A DNA stretch of 64,000 nucleotides from Rhodosorus marinus (Eukaryota > Rhodophyta > Stylonematophyceae > Stylonematales > Stylonemataceae). The DNA lies in assembly GCA_029953675.1 (NCBI GenBank), contig JAMWBK010000004.1:2232001-2296000 (forward strand), given 5' to 3'. The position numbers and the translations under genes were made by a program. The notes beneath the pieces were generated by a model. That model did not search any database. It worked only from the letters and a program-made list of their open reading frames with translations, and had not been told where the DNA came from. Below are positions 46,771 through 57,262 of this stretch, piece after piece (positions within the stretch are counted from its first letter, which is position 1; each line of letters begins with the position of its first letter).

Positions 46771-47225
46771 GCGAGTTTGGAAATGCCATTCCACCATTGT
46801 TCCAGGCGCGGGCACATGCTTTCTCAGAGGCTCATAGAAAACAATAGGGACCAAATACACCCGTCATAAGTATGAATTTGAGCTTGCCCAGCACGCGGCA
46901 GAGCGTCCGCAACTGCACAACGCGTCTGGACGGATAGATTTCTGACGGCCAGTTTGGCAAGGCCATTCCACCATTGTACCATCGGCGGACACATGCTTGC
47001 TCTTGAGGCTATAGAACATCGCGCGGCAGAACGTACGAATGGGACCTCGCCTTTAGACCGATCAATTCTGCCAGCGAGTTTGGGAAGGCCATTCCACCAT
47101 TGTTCCAACTGCGGAGACACATGGATACTCAGAGGCTCATAGAGAACAATAGGGCTCAAATTCACGCGTCCTAAGTATGAATTTTGGGGTTGGTCAGCGC
47201 ACGGCTGCGCTCTGTGGTTGGCAGG
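46771..47225. repeat. Three-copy dispersed/tandem repeat encoding QWWNG peptides on the minus strand
   Basis: A core of about 47 bp (G(A/G)GTTTGG.AA(G/T)GCCATTCCACCATTGT.CC...GCGG.CACATG) occurs at about 46772, 46948 and 47075. Copies 1 and 3 share a longer unit (about 150 bp, including CTCAGAGGCTCATAGA(A/G)AACAATAGGG and TAAGTATGAATTT). On the minus strand each core reads as CP..(E/V)QWWNG(I/L).KLA within open frames 46581-46817 and 46824-47255. Whether these frames are expressed is unknown. Confidence 0.85.
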
Positions 47226-49002
47226 GTTGTGTTGTATACAGCACATTCTAATCACTGTGATGACCGTGTCGGGGAGTTAAGGTGACTTTTCGACTGCGGA
47301 CATCAACGCCAAGAGCGCTGACACTGCCTAGCTCAGAATAGGCCCTCGAGGGAGAGGTGCCTTGAAGCAAGCGGAAAAGCATTGCGTTGTTTTTTTCTCC
47401 CACGCACACAGACGCAAGCGAAGCCTAAAATCTGGGGTCACCCCACGTTATCCCCGCAGCCTCAGTTGCTCCACAAAGGTTTACCATCTCCGTACTTTAC
47501 CCATCCAACCGCGATTTGCATTTCTCATCCCCTTCGTCGCCGCATCCCCCAATACAGATCCATTCCGTTCACCCAAACCAGCATCGACCAAACCAGCACT
47601 TGGGGCGATCCTACCCCAAAAATAACAATAAAACAAACAAAAGCAACTAGAATGCCACTCAAAGAGCCCCCCTTCCAAAACAACAAATTGCATTACTTTT
47701 TCGTTTCCAATAGGATATTCCTACTTCTACACGCCACACAAACCCCCCCCCAAAATTGTTTTCATTTTCTCATAATATTTTCGTTTAGCTCGTAAGCAGG
47801 TCACATTTTACCTCCGTGGAGTGCTCCAGTCCATCTAAGCCCCTTTTTTTCAAAGAATCAACAAAACTGCGTCAACTGTCAGGCGGAGAGTGCCAGCAAC
47901 GTCGCGTAAGTGGCCATGATCTCTGAGACTTTATTTCATAAAACAAAAAATCCAACGAAAGATCGATATAGGGGGTTTTGCTTCAGGTTTTTTAAACCAA
48001 TGAAATACTCTGAGTGTGTAGACCTGTCCCCAAAATCGCCTATGGGAGTCTACTAACGCAACTTTCCGGATTGTTCGAGTTATTTGTTAGTATTGTGGAA
48101 GTAGTATATCGTGCGTTCATTGGACGTTCCGACTCATACCGATTCCATTATCCAATTATACTACATAGAGTTTTACTCTTTCCCTTTTTTTCCACTGGTG
48201 GGTGCGTCCCGGATGTGCTGACCCGCTCTTGCTCCTCCCACCCCATGCGTCTATTCCATCTGAAGCAAACTAAGATTTAAATTAAGTAAAACCTAATCGA
48301 CTATTTACCTTTTTACACACACTAATAAGGGGGGTTAAGTGAACTCTAACTGTTTCGCACAGAGAAACAACAATCCTAAAAAAAAAAAAATTCACACGAA
48401 TAAACCCCTAGGGTTAAGGTGTTTTAAATGCACAAGAAAATCGTCCCTCCGGGCTTGTTTTGAAGGATTAGAGTATTGAATGTTAGTCCTGTACGGGGGG
48501 GAAGGGAGAAGTTGGTGGAGATTGGGTTTACGATAGTCTGGAGTTACATGGAATTTTTTTTGGTTGTTTTATAGAATGGGTTGTAATGATGGGTTCTTGG
48601 GTGGAGAAGAAAAGGGAGGCGGGCTAGTTCACAAGGAATTTTACAAAAAGGTATATTGAGCAGTTGTCCTATAGATGGGTATAGTAGGTACAAAAGTATC
48701 GGGGAGGGGGGAGGTGTGAGGCAGGTGTGAGGCAGGTGTGTAATGGATAAGCTGGAGAAGGGGGTTATTTCTGTGAAGGTTTTGAGTAGTGTAGAATCTC
48801 GGTATCTTGTGAGTACAAAAATAGTCGATGAAACTGTTCTTCCCAGGTTGTCTTGGAGAGGGGGCGGACGGGGGGGGGGGGGGGGAAGGGTTTGTAGTAG
48901 GTATTGCGGTGGAGATGTTCTAGTGGGATTGTCTTTTGTATTGCTTTTTTGATTGTGTGTTTGGTTTTTTGGAGGTGTGTGGTGACGGAGCTTAATTTTA
49001 TC
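47226..49002. other. Intergenic, upstream of OTU gene
   Basis: No gene. C-rich on + near 47745, AT-rich at 47930-48470. Short repeats GGTGTGAGGCA (two copies at about 48714-48735) and long G-runs at about 48866-48886, about 120 bp upstream of the OTU start. Confidence 0.4.
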
Positions 49003-49698
49003 ATGATGCCGGATGCTGAGGTGGAGAAAGTTGCGCGGTTTCCGAGGCTTAAGAGAATTAGGTGGAAACAAGGGTTCGTGTCTCCACGAGCTTGCAGTGA
49101 AACTCCGGATCCGCCTTTGAAAGTGTTGAAAGCAAAGGCGGATGGCAGATGTATGTTCAGGAGCATGGCAAAGGGTTTGGGCTATATTGCCGGACAGGAT
49201 CTTGGGGAGGACCTGGAAAGGACCAGTGCCGATGCTCTTAGAGAAGCTTCTTACCAGGTATGAAGAGAGACCAGCCTAGGCCACAGAAAGTATCTAGTTA
49301 GCCCTCTTCGTTTCTTGTAGACCCCCTCAAAATTATGAGAAGCGCCGGTGCCTGACTTGTACTTCGATATTTTATCGCAGATAATTTGCGTCAAGAAACG
49401 TGCGTGGTGGCAGAAAATGGGTTTTGTGGAAGGAGACATCGATACGTACTGTAAATCAATGAGGTCTCCTGACTTTTATGGTGGAGAACCGGAGTTGTTT
49501 GTGCTCAGTGAGACCGTCCTGAAGAGACCTGTCGCTGTCTACATGCATGGCGCGGGTGACACCTATTCGAAGCTACTTGAGTATGGGAGCGGTTTCCGAC
49601 GCCCCAACAAGCAACCGCTTCGACTTTTGTACAACGGAGTCAATCACTATGACTGCCTTGTACCCATTGGCGAGTCAACTGATCGTAGCGTAGAGTAA
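49003..49698 (+). CDS. OTU-domain cysteine protease (deubiquitinase)
   Basis: Two exons, 49003-49257 and 49381-49698; 190 residues. OTU proteases remove ubiquitin. The domain starts with KADGRCMFRS, giving the catalytic Asp47/Cys50 pair (usual D-G-x-C), and ends with GVNHYDCLVP, giving catalytic His174. Spacing of about 124 residues between Cys and His is normal for this family. The closest pattern is that of plant-type short OTU proteins; a basic N-terminus (RFPRLKRIRWKQGF) could target an organelle. A hydrophobic stretch is open in frame upstream (about 48930-48990) but has no ATG, so 49003 is chosen. Confidence 0.88.
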
Positions 49699-50422
49699 CT
49701 AATTAGGAGAACCCAACATGAACCTTGTAACTAGTGAGTTTTCATTTTTTTCGGAGAGAACTTACCAGAAGCAAAAGAATTCGTTCAACCGTGACTCACA
49801 CGCTCGTACAATGTGCGCTCTGACGAGGAGATATCAGGCGTATAAATTATCTTCGGTGATTCTCGGCCTGGTAACGGAGAAGCTACGGGTGGAGCTATTG
49901 CCCCATACTAAGCAGCTCACGCGAACAAAGGTTACTTTCAACTGGGCGGCTCACTCCGAATGTCTCTCAACCATCGGTGACGAAACTCACCAGTGAGCAA
50001 GAGCTCCCAGCCGAGCCTGTGGTTCAGACATGTTAGAAAAATTGGCTCTCGCACTAGATGCGCGCACATAGTTTGCAGAAGTTGAGGACTGTCGTCCAAT
50101 TGCTGGACACGCGAGACACGCATTAGGCTAACTGATTCGACGGTCGTGATGGAGTGTGGACAGCACGCGAAGGCGAGTAGGTCTAGATTCGAGGCAGTCC
50201 ATCTGTGGACTTCGAGGGTGAAGCCCTAAGAACGCTAGATTGCCCGTTCCTTCCTCAATTTCCTCCTCACAGACGCCCGTTGCTAGTGTTGGGGGTTGAT
50301 CCCGCAAATTCTGCTAGTAGTCAACAGTCCCGACGTGTTTAGGTTTCAGCATGTAGGGTGTTGAACATGCATTTTTTTTATAAGTCCGCTCCTTAAGCAT
50401 TCCTAGCTCTAGTTGTGTTATC
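49699..50422. other. Intergenic, no supported gene
   Basis: A 92-codon + frame at 49718-49996 has no family features. Nothing else recognised. Confidence 0.35.
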
Positions 50423-50787
50423 TCACCAATATTCTGGGTCAGCGACGTCGCCTAGTTTCGTTGGCGTCGTTGACGAACTGCGGATGATAGCTGCTTCCGT
50501 TCCTGGCCGCGGGTTACCACCTGTCAATTCGTTCTGCCGTTTTTCTATTTTATCATGCACCAGAGTGATAGTGCTAATTTTTGGAGCTAGACTAAGAACA
50601 TTGGGAGTCTGTTCCTGTACGCTCAAAAGGAAAACTACTTAACCTAGGAAGGTGTTTTTCCTCCGTTTCGGGGGTCTCGCAAAAAACCTTTGCTTTCCTT
50701 CAGTTTTTGGTCAAGTTGAAATACCCATCGCAGATACATGTAGTATCGAGTCTCTACGTCTTGTTGGGCCCCTTCTGCGACGTTCAT
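50423..50787 (-). CDS. Small two-exon protein, unknown (tentative)
   Basis: A 47-codon frame from ATG 50787 reads MNVAEGAQQDVETRYYMYLR then a charged helical stretch. Downstream, an exon beginning after GAGCGTACAG (upper limit about 50611) reads LSLAPKISTITLVHDKIEKR and ends LGDVADPEYW at stop 50423. A join CGATGG|GTATTT to the second exon keeps phase 0. The product would be a helical, partly coiled-coil protein of about 90 residues. The family is not recognised, and both pieces are short. Confidence 0.35.
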
Positions 50788-51700
50788 TTGTAGGTATCAA
50801 GGCTCCTTCGTATTCACAGCTGAAAGGTGAAATGAAGGACCTGCCACAACCCCAGTGCTACTACTTTGAACATGTTGGTGATTGCAACTGAGGCAAATGC
50901 GAGAGGAAGCCTCGCATTGTCGCTTTTTCATAATACCAACTGATTCCCTCTGTAGTACTAAATCATCTTAGGTTCGATAGTGACTGCTAGGTCATTAGTC
51001 CTGTTCCATACGAGTTCGTCATCCGGACACATGCACATACTGTGGCTGAAGCAAGTTTCATCCAAAATGCGCATAATCAAAAAAAAGGAATAGAAAACAA
51101 CGAAAAAAATTGTTCTGGATCAACCACGAGTCACAGCCGCCAATTCAGATTCATTTCTTCGGAAGAAATTTCGATTGATTCTCAAGCATTCCAAATATTT
51201 ATTTCATTATTGACAAAAGCACTCCGAGAATAACAAGTCTTATAAAACAAATTAGATTACCTCGCAATACGAGATGTTTCTTGTATATGATTGGATGAAT
51301 AGATTATGTATTTTGAGTATTTTATTGAATAGAGTACTTTTCTTTCATTATTGGTAATATGGACGTAGTTCATATTAAGTTTTTATGAAGATATTTCGAT
51401 TAGCTTGTCAAATAGAGACTTTTTGTTTGATTTTATTGGTAAACGTCGAGCTCGTGGGATTAAGCAGGTTTTTTTGTAGGGAGCGGGACGATGGATGGAA
51501 CAGGTGAAACGGATGGACTCTGGTTATGTTTCTAGGAGTGAAAAGCGGCGGTGGACGAAATGAGTTTGGATCATACATAGGAAGAAGAGGGAGAGAGGGT
51601 GCCGTGGTATTGTGTCTTGTAGCGGATTCTTGTTTTGTTCTTGACATATTTTTTCTTTGTGTTCAGGGACGGGGCGGGAGTGGTTTTTAGGTTTCCTGAG
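50788..51700. other. Intergenic
   Basis: AT-rich at about 51050-51430, then purine-rich before the IGPS-like start. No gene seen. Confidence 0.4.
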
Positions 51701-52744
51701 ATGGCGGCGTTCGTTGGGTTGGGAATGGCCGGAGTGGTGCGTTCCGGGAGGCGAGTGTGTGTCTGCAGTGCTGAAACGGAACCTGATTCTGGGCCTGGAT
51801 GGATTAGAAGAGCGAATCCTTATTCAGGGAAGCCGGTGTATGCTGAGACTGTGGAGTGGTCTGTCCCTGAGATGGAAGAAACTCCGAGGAATACACTGGA
51901 GCGGATCGTGTGGTGGAAAAGCGATGAGGTGGATATAAAAAGGGAATCTTTGCCTTTTTTGGCGCTGAGAAACAGAGTTATGGGTTTGGAGAAGGACCAA
52001 GGAAAGGCCAATGGCTCGCTAGTTCTCGAGAAACTGAAAAGGAAGCCAGAAAGCAAGATTAACAGAGTGGCCGAGATCAGGTACAAATGGCCTGACGAGG
52101 AAGCCCCTTCGCCCGAGGTTGATTCAATGCGGATTGCGGCTTCCGCAGAGTCCAATGGCGATGTAGCTGTTGCCATTCAGACAGACAGCAAATACTTCGC
52201 AGGCGAACTGCAGCACATGAATCGAGTGCGTGCTGCTTCCGAACTTCCGATTATTTGCACCGAGGTCATTAATCAGCAATATCAGGTAGGCAAGCATATA
52301 AGGCGCGGCGCTGTTTCGCGCCACCGCAAACTGGATCGAGGTTCAAACCCTGATGGAATTTGACCCTTTCGTATTAAATTCTAGTTTTACGAGTTGAGGT
52401 ACCACCGAGCTGACGCTGCCGTGGTGCTGGCCGCCGTTTACGCGAAGGAAGATATGGATTACAATCTTAAGATCGCGAAAGTATTAGGAATGGCGCTGTT
52501 CATAGAAGTCCATTCGGTTGAAGAACTCGATTACGCATTGTCCTTCAAGGGTCTGAAGGCCATCCTAGCAGGGCCGCGAGATCTGAACTCTATGCGCTCG
52601 TCCTTTGCTGACTCCCAAAAGCTGGTGAGCGAGAGAATCGACGAGCTGCGGTCCCGAAATATTCTTGTTCTAGCTGAAGGACAGGAAGATGAGATCCAAG
52701 CGGATTCTGGCCTCATCGATGCCGTGATCGTGTACAGAGATTGA
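51701..52744 (+). CDS. Indole-3-glycerol-phosphate-synthase-like protein with altered active site, plastid-targeted
   Basis: Two exons, 51701-52285 and 52385-52744; 314 residues. The leader MAAFVGLGMAGVVRSGRRVC is a Phe-type transit peptide. The rest aligns to IGPS (TrpC): NTLERIVWWKSDEVDIKRES is the N-terminal helix, AVAIQTDSKYFAG replaces the SVLTDxxFFxG segment, and ADAAVVLAAVYAKED and LFIEVHSVEELDYAL match core strands. Key residues differ. The EVKKASPS motif is EIRYKWPD (124-131; Glu kept, Lys to Arg), CKDFIIDPYQ is CTEVINQQYQ (Lys to Thr), INNRDL is AGPRDL (Asn lost), and the terminal AESGI phosphate motif is not kept; EVH is intact. It is therefore likely a non-catalytic or differently acting paralogue and should not be taken as the tryptophan enzyme. 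Confidence 0.85.
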
Positions 52745-52822
52745 GTAATGAAAAGACGAGACTCACACATAAAAGCACAGGATAAGAAGGATCGTTTACC
52801 ATTCTATAGCCAGTACTTGGAA

Positions 52823-53083
52823 CTACTGCAGCTGGACGGCCTTTGAGATAGCTTCTTCTTTAGCTTCCCGGCATTGGTCAACACGTGCTGATATCCCTCT
52901 ACCTTTCGCTTGCTTCTCGAAGGCAGCGAAGGAAGCGGCTTTGGTCAGTCCATTGAACGATGTCCACTTGCTCGTCATTAAGAAAAACGCGGAATGTTTC
53001 AGGTAAGCGCACCTCCTCATCAATGGATGGTTCATCGGAAGATATCTTACATGGTAAGTGCATGCCCTTGAGACTGGCGTCAA
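52823..53083 (-). CDS. Uncharacterised coding region, possibly a 3' exon (tentative)
   Basis: Two overlapping minus-strand frames are open here. One ends at 52823 (GLTKAASFAAFEKQAKGRGI ... AISKAVQLQ); the other ends at 52899 (PSIDEEVRLPETFRVFLNDE ... RFLRCLREASER). Both look protein-like. Upstream on the same strand, to about 53720, further patches appear in one frame separated by stops (CAEYDTAKNALRCSLAIQC with a Cys-rich CESCNPYCCGQC, then RALAYLLERLHAVETHEDP). A multi-exon gene or a pseudogene of about 0.9 kb is likely, but I cannot join it. No family recognised. Confidence 0.35.
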   Translation of the reverse strand: MTPVSRACTYHVRYLPMNHPLMRRCAYLKHSAFFLMTSKWTSFNGLTKAASFAAFEKQAKGRGISARVDQCREAKEEAISKAVQLQ

Positions 53084-54186
53084 AAGACCGAATCAAGATG
53101 ATTCATTCGCGGCTGGGGCATGGCACACGACCCTTGGCAAAAACTTTCACTGTGGGCTAGGGATCTTCATGTGTCTCCACGGCATGCAACCTCTCAAGCA
53201 GATAAGCCAAAGCTCTTACAAACTAAACAAAGCACTGCCCACAGCAATACGGATTACACGATTCGCATTGGATTGCGAGAGAACATCTCAGAGCGTTCTT
53301 CGCTGTGTCATATTCAGCACAAGTCGACGGGGAAACATACAAGCTGGCAAGCTCATCCAGTCGTACCGCAGATCAGTCTTCTAGTCCAACCTCCGCTTGC
53401 TTGCTTTCCAACGAGGAGGAAGCCTTGGAAGAAGCATAGGATCTGTCCGCTCCGTTGCTGCGGAAAACTGTCTCTTTGTCCTTCGCAACTGCTCAAGCCA
53501 AGTCGCAGCATTTACTCGTAGTAGTCAGCAACCTTGACTTGCTTTCTGGAAAGCCTCCAGCACCGTTTTCTGCGGTGCATAGGACTTCTTGTCCTAGGCA
53601 AACTGCCTGACAGTACACTGCAAGAGGACAAGCTCGCGGCTTGGTCTCTAGCTATGGCCTGAGTATAGATCGTCAAACTTCTACGGCTTTCGCAGACAAC
53701 AGACGCAAAGGGTTCAATCAAAGGAGCTGCTATCTGTTATTGAAGTTCTTTAAGCACCCACCTAAAGAGCTTGGTCGTTCACCAGTCGATCAGCTAGACG
53801 TGCTGGGAAGGATGCTTTGGGGTCGTGGAGAAGACGCTTCAGCTAAGCTTGTTGTGTGTCGGACAGGCTCTTAAGGAAATTAGATCTCATCAGGTCGTGT
53901 AGAATTCGGGGGAGTACGTCTTCCTCCAAGGGTGACGACTCTTTTTAAGCTTTGAAGATCAGGGTGACCGGATTTGGCTGGGGACTGTCAGATATGCGTA
54001 TGAGTTTGCGCTGAAATTTAGTCTGGAAAGACTTCGAATCGAGGTCTTGTGTATTCTGAGCGAGATTGCTGGAGCCGAATCGGCTGTATTTATGAGACGC
54101 TTTCAGGGTACCTGGTAAAAAGACCGCCAGGAATGGGGAGAGTGCTCTTGTAAGCAGCGTGGTCGGTAGGAGTAGTGTTCTGGCAA
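53084..54186. other. Possible 5' part of the preceding minus-strand gene; otherwise empty
   Basis: 53120-53720 holds coding-like minus-strand patches (see preceding entry), including a zinc-finger-like cysteine cluster near 53240-53270. 53880-54180 shows nothing. Confidence 0.3.
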
Positions 54187-55109
54187 ATGAAGGAAGCTGT
54201 CAAAGATCATCTGCTTTTCCTTTGTCTCCTGGTCCTGGCCGGCGCCGTCGCAGCAAGGGAGGGTTCTGATTGTACAATTGGAGGAAAATGTTTCGAGATA
54301 AAACGCGGATGTAGGTTGTTTTCCACCCCCTTTTCCTTTCGACGCTCTTGGTCTGTGTTTTGTTGCTTAGAGGCCGTGCCTTGTCTCTCCCGTTCGTGGC
54401 TGTGGCTCTGCTCTTGATTAGTCGTGAATATCGTGGAAGGGCCTGAATGTCGAAAGTTCTTCGTTACGGGTTCGTGTAGCCGGCTATGCTTGCAGAGTCT
54501 AGAAGCAGTAACGTCGCGCCCGTCGTGGAGCAAATGTGCGCTGCGCTGTAACTGGGGATCGACGGTTACAGAAGGAGCTGTTTCGTGGTTGGAACTTTGC
54601 CGGCGGCATGCAGCGAGGGACACGACTGCCGATCCGCTCACAAAGCGCGCAGTGAAGGAGGAAGGAATAGTAAGTGCCCTGCGAACCGATGTAGATTAAC
54701 ATGACTCTTGCTCCATGTTTCCCGTCTTGCTGAGTGCAGCTCATCTGCAATACAGAAGGTTGAGGAGGTGCGTCATAAGCCAGTCACATCGAAGGAATTC
54801 AGGCAAGCCGTGAAGACGCTTTGGTTGAAGGATAGGAGATTTGCTGTACCCGTCCTTGCTGGTTTCTGTGCTATGCTTGTGGCTGTCCTTGTTCTGCGCG
54901 TTGTCCGGGTAGGAGAGCAGCAGCACACCGTGTACGAATCTATTCGAGCTTGGTTTAGGAACAGGCGCTTGGACCAGCGAATTCGTACAAGACGAAAGCA
55001 GGGCCGGGATAAGGTGCTCGATCCTGGGCCCGACTTCAGAATACATGGAGCTACTGGAAGAGCGCGACGTCACTTGATGAAGGCTATTTCCCCTCAGCAT
55101 GCAGAATAG
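54187..55109 (+). CDS. Cys-rich type I membrane protein, uncharacterised
   Basis: Three exons: 54187-54310, 54422-54669, 54756-55109; 241 residues. A classical signal peptide (LLFLCLLVLAGAVAA, residues about 9-25) is followed by an ectodomain of about 125 residues with about ten cysteines (CTIGGKC, CRKFFVTGSCSRLC, SKCALRCNW, ELC). One hydrophobic helix (about 153-174, FAVPVLAGFCAMLVAVLVL) leads to a very basic cytosolic tail of about 65 residues. The spacing of cysteine pairs around SRPSWSKCA and WLELC suggests a small disulfide-bonded helical domain, but I do not recognise the family. The phases agree across all joins. A second basic frame (55099-55401) overlaps the end and may be an alternative last exon. 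Confidence 0.7.
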
Positions 55110-56021
55110 CCGCCTCTATAAATGGACTAAGGCAAGTCCTGCGCTTCGTCAACTGCGCCGCGAGGGAAACAGCAAGGTAGTCCTACTGTTTTTTGTACTG
55201 TTTAACTTGTTTTGGAAAAAAACGTCTTTTGTACTGCACATATCACACCACCAAAGAGACGGCGCTGTTTCAAGGCTGCGTAATAAACTAAATAACTTGG
55301 CTAACCGCGGCATCAAGAAGCTCACGAGCTTTCGTGTCCTTACTCAAAATGAACCAACAGCGCAGACGGTTTTCAAGCGATCTCGTCCTCATAAAGGGTG
55401 ACACTAAGATACGAGAAAACCCTGCAGGTAAGCTCAGTCTTCATCCAACAATGGAAACGACACAAGATCAAGTGCTAGCGCACTTTCCCTCCAACCTCGG
55501 CTGACAACGCTCTTCACCCAGGAAATCCCCGGTCCCACTTGGTCTGTACCTTACCGTCTCATAACGAATCTAAACTGATCTAAAAAATCTAGATACACCG
55601 TATAATATCAAAAATGCGGAACAAAATGAGTCTTGAGGAGGAACCGTACTTGAAATAGAACTATATTTCTATATTTGGATCCAATCCGTTAATATCAAGA
55701 TAGTGTTTATTACGTTTATTCATGAATTAAAAGATTGAATTGATGTAATATTAGAAGGTATTTCTGGAAGTTCTTAATTAGAATGAGATATGTCTAGATG
55801 ATTCCTTTAGTGGAATATTATTTTGATAAGGATATATTAAGAAATTTTAGGGAGAATATTTTCTAATTTTGGAGGTCGTGACATTTTGGTTGTAGTTGTA
55901 AGTTGGGACAGACTACGGAAAGGTCTCCCGGAGAAGAGCGATCTTGTGTGATGGGTAGCTGGGTAGCTGGGGAGGCTTTGGGGAGGCTTCGACGGCGTTG
56001 AAATAGCTGCTTTAGTTCTTT
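55110..56021. other. Intergenic, AT-rich
   Basis: 55099-55401 (+) encodes a basic stretch (RLRNKLNNLANRGIKKL) of unknown status. 55560-55870 is AT-rich. Short direct repeats (GGGTAGCT, GGGGAGGCTT) lie just upstream of the next start. Confidence 0.4.
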
Positions 56022-57063
56022 ATGATGATGAGAAGGACGCATAGGACATGGATATATATATTCCTGTATACGATTCTAGTTGTGACTCGTTTTGTTCGTG
56101 GGATTAGGAAGGGAGCGGCGGATGCCATCTCACTTGCATCGACGGAGGTGCTGAACCTGGGGGCGATTAGCTTTTGTATCGTCGCGGATTTTTCATCTTC
56201 TGGAGTGAACAGGGAGAAGAATACTTATGGGAATAGGCGCCTTCACGTACTGGCAGCGCTTGTGTTGTGTGTTGTAATTATCGTGAACTTGGGGCTGAAT
56301 CTACTGGAGGTTTTGGATGATCTCTCCTGGCTACCAGACAAGGAGTCCCTCTGGGATAAAAAGGAGATAAACATGATACAGGCTGCTGCAGGATTTGTTG
56401 GGATGGTCCTGTTCAGAAACTCCAGAGGAGTCATAGTGAACCGTGCTGTCGACATCAATCGTCGAGGCATCTACATCCACGCGTTGTCCACCTTTGTCGA
56501 GGCTTTCTCAACGCTGCTAATTTCTTTTTTTACTCCGAATCAACATCGCATGTCGCTGCTGCTGAACGTCTTCGGCGCCTTAGCAACTAGCATCGTAAGT
56601 TCAATCATTGTCTTCTACAATCCTTGAATTGAACTAACGTTCCACAGCGCGTCTGAACGTGTTCTTGTTCACCTTTTTCTAGGTGGTTATCCTTATTGAG
56701 CTTCCCTTGATGCGATTCATTCTTCAGATTCTGTTGCATGCGACTACAAGTGAACAATCCATATCCCTGAGGAAACGACTTGTACAGCTTTCCAACATTC
56801 CAGGACTCCGTGACTGTGAGGACGTGCATTTCTGGACCGAGACAGAGGTAAAGCAGTCGGATACACTGTATGAGCCAGGGACCGTCACTCGCACTAAGCT
56901 TTAGAAATGTTTCGCATATTTGTGTTAGGGAATCCATATCTGTACGATGAAAATCATCGTCGCAAGGGACGCTGACGCTCAGTCGATCCTGGCCTCCGCC
57001 TTTGAAATTTTTGATGACCTACTTGATGACCTAACTATCGAAGTTGACCTCGAGCGGGACTAG
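56022..57063 (+). CDS. Cation diffusion facilitator (ZnT/CDF)-like protein lacking metal-site residues
   Basis: Three exons: 56022-56594, 56683-56847, 56929-57063; 290 residues. The last exon is missed if exon 2 is read through to a stop at 56904; using the donor GAG|GTAAAG restores the full C-terminal domain (VHFWTETE, then MKIIVARDADAQSILASAFE and TIEVDLERD). That domain matches the CDF metallochaperone-like fold, with its HVW-type segment and terminal TIQVE-like strand. Six helices precede it, with NTYGNRRLHVLAAL as the family's YGxxRxxVLxAL motif. The transport site is altered: helix 2 HxxxD is SLAST (S37, T41) and helix 5 HxxxD is HALST (H153 kept, Asp replaced by T157). Zinc transport is therefore doubtful; a partner or regulatory subunit, as for ZnT6-like proteins, is possible. 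Confidence 0.85.
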
Positions 57064-57262
57064 TTCGTAAACAAAGTATTGTATTCACATTGAAAAACAA
57101 ATCAACTGCAAAAATACTCATATCAATAATGATCGTGCACATATAACAAATAGATACATTAACAATAAAGAACAACTCCTAGTGCTCAGAAAACCTAGCT
57201 CCGGTCTCATGGCTCGGTCAGCGGTTTAGAGCACAACTGCCTACGTCCACAAGGGATACTTC

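Noticed and set aside
48544-49071. 175-codon minus-strand open frame overlapping the OTU start
   Set aside because: Pro/Thr/Leu-rich translation of the antisense of a G/T-rich promoter region; it overlaps a supported gene.
52286-52384. GGTTCAAACCC in the IGPS-like intron, resembling a tRNA T-arm
   Set aside because: The intron is only 99 nt and no matching acceptor or D-arm is present.
57181-57250. tRNA-like sequence (GCTCGGTCAGCGGTTTAGAGC resembles a D-arm)
   Set aside because: Anticodon stem, T-arm and acceptor stem cannot be formed around it.
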